Assembly: GCF_048544455.1 (NCBI RefSeq)
Contig: NC_133534.1
Span: 123,714,269-123,778,268 of the forward strand
Direction: 5' to 3'
DNA: 64,000 nt
DNA from: Silene latifolia
Taxonomy: Eukaryota; Streptophyta; Magnoliopsida; Caryophyllales; Caryophyllaceae
A program made the position numbers and the translations under genes. Positions 59,789 to 64,000 of the stretch are shown here, piece by piece. Positions within the stretch are counted from its first letter, which is position 1. The number at the start of each line of letters is the position of its first letter. Under the pieces are notes generated by a model that made no database searches, was not told where the DNA came from, and saw only the letters and a list, made by a program, of their open reading frames with translations.

Positions 59789-60105
59789 TTTGTTTGCCTT
59801 TTGCTTATCTTCTAGTCACAATTGATTTGTCTTTTGTAAGAATCGGCTTCGCCAATAGATTTCGGTCAGTACTTATATAGGTTGGTCTTTTCTCTCTTCG
59901 AGATGGGATGATTTTGTGGGAAATGGGCTTGCCTTCCGTCATGGCTATGAGAAACAAGGCAAAGTCTGAGTTCGTCATAGGATCATCTAAGAGCTTGTCT
60001 TAAAGCACTGGTTTTGATGGAGGTTTTCTACCGCCAGAAATGGAATAGGTAAAGGATGGAAACATGGGATCCTAATGTACCCTACCATTTAAAATGGGAA
60101 ATACT
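59241..60105 (-). mobile_element. Tat/Retand-like internal region, continued
   Basis: Host sequence resuming after the Copia TSD GTGCG. No domain recognised; a 95-codon minus-strand frame (59274-59561) is not supported by any motif. A 32-base T run lies near 59752-59782. Confidence 0.5.
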
Positions 60106-61239
60106 TGTAACACCCCCTCATACCAAGGTACCTTATCAAGGACTACTCTTCTATGAAAGACTGTTACCATCTCGGTTTCCCGAGGTTAGTATATCAAAGT
60201 TACCAATTCCAAACAACCTTTATTAAAGTATAAAGAGTTAGTGATTACATGTTCATAAAACCAAACCACGGTATAACTATGAAAGATCTAACAACTAGAA
60301 AGAATGCAAGCTAAGTCTCTTGACGGTGGAAATCTAGACTCGATTGATGACTCCCCATGACTGTCTCATAGCTAAACATCTGCATTACCTGTCACAATCT
60401 GCTCACCATCCCCGAATGGATAACCGCAGGTTTTACAAAACAACAACAACAGGGTCAGTACCGTTCAATCAATGTAAGACAAACAAACAATGTAACCGGC
60501 TGATCATCCTCCGTAGTAACCGACTAAACACCGAAGTGTGTAGCCCTGCCAGATTACCCATCGCAACAGGTAATCCACTCTGCCAGTGGGTGACCGCAGC
60601 CCATCCCCACCAAGTCCAGCTCATCAACGAGCGACTAACAGTCCATGTCCTTTAATGTGCACATCCCCTCCCGTGACGGGTTCCACGGAGGGTGAACTAG
60701 GGTGTGAACCCACTCCCACAAGTGACTCCACCAAAATCACACACACACACACAGCATCACAGCTGTCACAACACCATAACCATCACAACACAACCACACC
60801 AACACCGTCTCCACAACACCCATTCTCCGATGATCAGCAGATAACAACAATTATTAACATATGCAATCTCAATCAATTAACAGTACAGTGTAGGGGAAAC
60901 CCTACCTTTTTTCAATCCAAGCACACACAAGCAATCAATCATGATCCTTCATATATCCATCACAAACAGGAAAATCGAATTAGGTTGAAACCGGTGAGAA
61001 ATCTTCAATCAAATGAAAGGCTCGACAATTCCTTTTCCTATCCCTCTCTCTAGGTTTAGAAATAGTTTTAGAGATGTTAAAATGATTTTATAAAAGGCTT
61101 AACTGTTACAAACAAAAACCCTTTGGCAAAAACATAAAATAAACCATGTAACTCGCTAAACCGGTTTACTCGGTCAAGCGCACTCGGCCGAGTAACACAC
61201 ACTCGACCAAGTACTCCAACTAAAATACGGAGTATTACA
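60106..61239 (-). repeat. 3' LTR of Tekay/Del-like element
   Basis: 1134 bp; plus strand TGTAACACCCCCTC...GGAGTATTACA, minus strand TGTAATACTCCG. Contains a CA run near 60739-60752 and three CG-palindrome sites (ACTCGGTCAAGC, ACTCGGCCGAGTA, ACTCGACCAAGT) at 61165-61215, close to its U3 start. Frames inside it are spurious. Confidence 0.65.
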
Positions 61240-61277
61240 GTCTTCCCTCCTTAAAAAGAACTTCGTCCCCGAAGTTC
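61240..61277 (-). promoter_or_regulatory. Hairpin-PPT cassette 1
   Basis: Minus strand: stem GAACTTCG/CGAAGTTC (61258-61277, 4-base loop GGGA) then TTTTTAAGGAGGGAAGAC up to the LTR start TGTAATAC. Confidence 0.65.
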
Positions 61278-61414
61278 GCACCAACCACAACCAACGACAC
61301 CTAACATCACATATAATTAACACAATATAACTCATACTCATAATATAACTCATATGCATAACTTGTAAAATCTATGCTAACTCATATAGACTTGAGTAAA
61401 CTCGGGTTGTCACA

Positions 61415-61453
61415 TTTTATCCCCCATAAAAGAAGGTTACGTCCCCGTAACCT
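61415..61453 (-). promoter_or_regulatory. Hairpin-PPT cassette 2
   Basis: Minus strand: stem AGGTTACG/CGTAACCT (61434-61453, loop GGGA), then TTCTTTTATGGGGGATAAAA, then TGTGACAACCCGAG, which looks like an LTR start. Confidence 0.55.
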
Positions 61454-61702
61454 AACTCATATAAAACCACACAAGCCACGCGATATCACAGTCCTTCCAT
61501 ACAAATACAATTCATAATAAAACATATAAACAACATATGCAACTATACAATTCTAAATAAAACATATAAACAGCATATATAACTATAGTTCGACCACACA
61601 CGAAAGCTATCATTCCATATAATAAACATGTTACCGCATTGTTTCAAGTAGTAATTACTAATGGAAATCCAAATAACCACATAGAAAAACATAGTATCAC
61701 GC

Positions 61703-61739
61703 TACATCTCCCTCAAAAAAAAACTTCGTCCCGAAGTTT
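61703..61739 (-). promoter_or_regulatory. Hairpin-PPT cassette 3
   Basis: Minus strand: stem AAACTTCG/CGAAGTTT (61721-61739, loop GGA), then a T run and GAGGGAGA, then TGTAGCGTG. Confidence 0.5.
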
Positions 61740-63784
61740 CTTATTCATCTTATATACCTACAGACCCTGGGTTTCGTGATGCACCACCAACATCTTTTAC
61801 GATATAACAAACCACAATCCACCACATAAGGTCAAAATTTGTGCTCATCTGTCATATTTAACCCATTCCTAGGAGATTGTAAATCATCAAATCATGTCAC
61901 ATTTCAGTAACAACTCCTGAAGCCCTAATGCAAAACAAAGCTCACCTAGCCAACTAATACCAAAAGGACGAGACCAATCCACTGTTTATGCACATATACT
62001 CGAACAATAAACAAATGTAATAACACAACCTTTAATTACATGTCAATGTTATACTAGTTAAAATAACCGAACACGTTTGACTTATTATGTTACCAATCAT
62101 GCTTTCCGACAGAGTTACCAATTTCATCGCAATTATGAAGAATGCACCAGAGATGTAAACAGCAAAACCCATCTTATCGTTACTCATGCTTATTACTTCC
62201 ATTAAGCTGTACATACATAATATAAGTTGTTAATTCTCGCTATTACGCACAAATTTGTATCCACATTAGTACTACTTGGCAAATAAATTAAAATATGCAC
62301 ATGAACCAATTACACATGTATAACCCGTAATTCCACATCATGCTCAAACTCGGTACCCACACTTGTTCGAATTATTACTGCACACTAGTTTACAAGCACA
62401 ATACATATTAAGACAATCATCATTTGCATCGTGATTAATAACATGTTCTATGTCAACTCATGTGGATCAAAAACTAAATAAATAAAAAATGCACACTTCA
62501 ACACCAATATATTACCATCAATTAACTATCATTCAGCTGCTCACGTCATCACATAAGCCATCTATTTGCACCGTCAACCATATATTGTCATATCACTAGA
62601 CATGCTAGACTAATCTTATACAAATAAATTACTTAATACTTCCGTTTCAACATATCAGCTTCTTATTTGTATGATTACTCCAATTTACATGATAATTACT
62701 AACACCATTAACTCATCGTACATTATTCATGGACTATTATACGAATTACCTCATTCTACAACGATTCATTCAACACCTATTGTGTTTTATCCCATATTCA
62801 TGCCGATAATATAATAATCAACCATGTAACATATTTGACTCAACCAGACTCGTTAGCTTAGGTAACCACAATTTACATGCACGTAATCACACTTGTTACC
62901 ATCTATAATATGTGCAACAATCAAACCACTTAATCAACCTAGCTATCATTCATGTTCATGCTATTTGCAGACATCATTATGTAATAAGTGGCATATAAGA
63001 CACGACACCCACAATATTTCAATGTCATCACTTATTCCACATAGACTTATAGGTTCAGCTACTTTTCATGTCACCTAAACTTGTTGCCAAAACATAGAAG
63101 CTAAGACTTCTAAATTCCTAGGGTAACCTTTATTAGAAACTTATCATCAAACACACATTCACATGCACTATAAAGCATGCTATAACTTCCAGAACCACCA
63201 ATAAATAACAACTTAACGAATACATTTGTTTTTATACTTTTTAGAAAATACAGAGAGTCATGGAATGTGGAGAGTTGGAATAAGGTACAAAGCACAAATA
63301 ATCAATTTATAAGGATTTTTCCAAACCGTCAGGTCAAAACATATTGTTATCAGCAATTTGTCACATTTCAAGGTCAACTTTCAAAAATCATAATTCATTA
63401 CTGACACATCCATATCAGGAGAGGTTTATCAATTTGGAAACTTCTACGAGTCTACTAATTAGGAGAGTTGGAATCACTCAAAAATCACTAAAAAAAAAAT
63501 ATATGTTTTTCTTATTCCGTAACTCGTATAGGCATGAAACCAACAGCAAATGAAAGCTAACACATGAGACTAACACATATAAAAATTTAGATAACATATC
63601 TTAATCACGTATAAATTAGCAGCCAAAACAATTAAGAGGCATAATCTGAGAAATAAATCATCTTTCAAGCTTTATTCTTTGTAATTCTTTATGCTACTGT
63701 ACATGTCTTCCCCAGGTACTTAACCAAGCATTTATCAAACACAAAGTAACAAACTTAACATCACGTATTAAAATTGGTCATAAG

Positions 63785-63990
63785 ATTCGGTCACGTAAAA
63801 CAAACTCGGTCGAGTACATGACGTAATCTACCGAGTACAGGACACTCGGTCGAGTAGTGAGACTACTCGGCCGAGTTCACGACTCCAGAAGTTGAACAAG
63901 ATTATCACAGAAAGATTACTCGGCCGAATATTGGTTACTCGGTCGAGTATTAAAGATACTCAGCCGAGTAAGGCCTACAAGGTCGAGTAT
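63785..63990. repeat. ACTCGGTCGAGTA / ACTCGGCCGAGTA palindrome array
   Basis: About nine sites: ACTCGGTCGAGTAC, ACCGAGTACAGG, ACTCGGTCGAGTAG, ACTCGGCCGAGTTC, ACTCGGCCGAATA, ACTCGGTCGAGTA, CTCAGCCGAGTA and AGGTCGAGTA. The core ACTCGG-(T/C)-CGAGT is near-palindromic and also occurs in the LTR at 61165-61215. Confidence 0.8.
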
Positions 63991-64000
63991 CGGCACATTT

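Larger units (their letters stand above)
60106..64000 (-). mobile_element. Tekay/Del-like Gypsy element, 3' LTR and internal 3' region, runs off the window
   Basis: LTR 60106-61239 followed on its right by a hairpin and PPT in the form usual for Tekay/Del chromoviruses (hairpin GAACTTCG...CGAAGTTC, then AAGGAGGGAAGAC, then TGTAATAC on the minus strand). The element therefore reads leftwards, and pol should lie right of 64000. No coding motif is visible in 61240-64000, which is AT-rich and has the CG palindrome array at its right end. Confidence 0.65.

Noticed and set aside
60586..61053. 155-codon open frame in the Tekay-like LTR
   Set aside because: Composition is low-complexity (Pro/Thr/His from CA-rich DNA), it lies within an LTR, and no motif is recognised.
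61415..61453. Cassette 2 as the true start of a second, overlapping LTR
   Set aside because: TGTGACAACCCG looks like an LTR start, but no matching LTR end or TSD is visible between 60106 and 61415, so I keep it as a cassette only.

Overview
The window is a stretch of plant nuclear DNA made almost entirely of nested LTR retrotransposons. I found no convincing host protein-coding gene, tRNA, rRNA or other host RNA gene. Plant origin follows from the families present: Athila-type Ty3/Gypsy elements with a tRNA-Asp-type primer site, Ty1/Copia elements with a tRNA-Met-type primer site, a Tat/Retand-like Gypsy, a Tekay/Del-like Gypsy and a TRIM. A eudicot is likely; I suspect Caryophyllales, but only weakly. 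Boundaries below rest on LTR ends (TG...CA), primer sites, polypurine tracts (PPTs) and matching 5-bp target duplications (TSDs), all read by eye.

Left part (1-20389). The window opens in a reverse-strand Copia LTR (185-1433) whose body lies off the left edge. It sits in the coding region of a large decayed plus-strand Athila element ('outer Athila', 1434 to about 46403). The outer Athila keeps a broken pol (1434-4726), a spacer rich in CG palindromes, and a broken ORF1 (5661-5855 and 16928-18233). That ORF1 is split by a second, much younger Athila ('inner Athila', 5856-16927, TSD ACATT, two 1757-bp LTRs). The inner Athila has gag-protease and an intact 552-codon ORF1 but no reverse transcriptase, RNase H or integrase.

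Middle part (20390-46403). This is the outer Athila 3' LTR, exploded by insertions: a 552-bp TRIM (21081-21632, TSD TAATC), a reverse-strand gag-only Athila-like element (21947-27961, TSD ATTAG, two 1478-bp LTRs), and a Copia ('outer Copia', 28049-45755, TSD TGATT) with a full-length but broken pol. The outer Copia in turn carries 'inner Copia' (35348-44119, TSD AATTT) in its 3' untranslated region.

Right part (46404-64000). A Tat/Retand-like LTR (about 46435-48734) and its internal 3' region follow, read on the minus strand and containing two minisatellites. This host is interrupted by a complete reverse-strand Copia (50462-59240, TSD GTGCG). From 60106 a minus-strand Tekay/Del-like Gypsy 3' LTR begins and its internal 3' region runs off the right edge.

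The elements look like two co-evolving sets: pol-bearing copies (outer Athila, outer Copia), now dead, and pol-less copies (inner Athila, gag-only Athila-like, inner and right Copia) that keep gag, LTRs, primer sites and PPTs and must depend on enzymes from elsewhere. The most interesting signals are a spliced gag gene shared by the two pol-less Copia copies, three tandem hairpin-plus-PPT cassettes with covarying stems in the Tekay-like element, and arrays of short CG palindromes just upstream of the TATA box in several unrelated LTRs.
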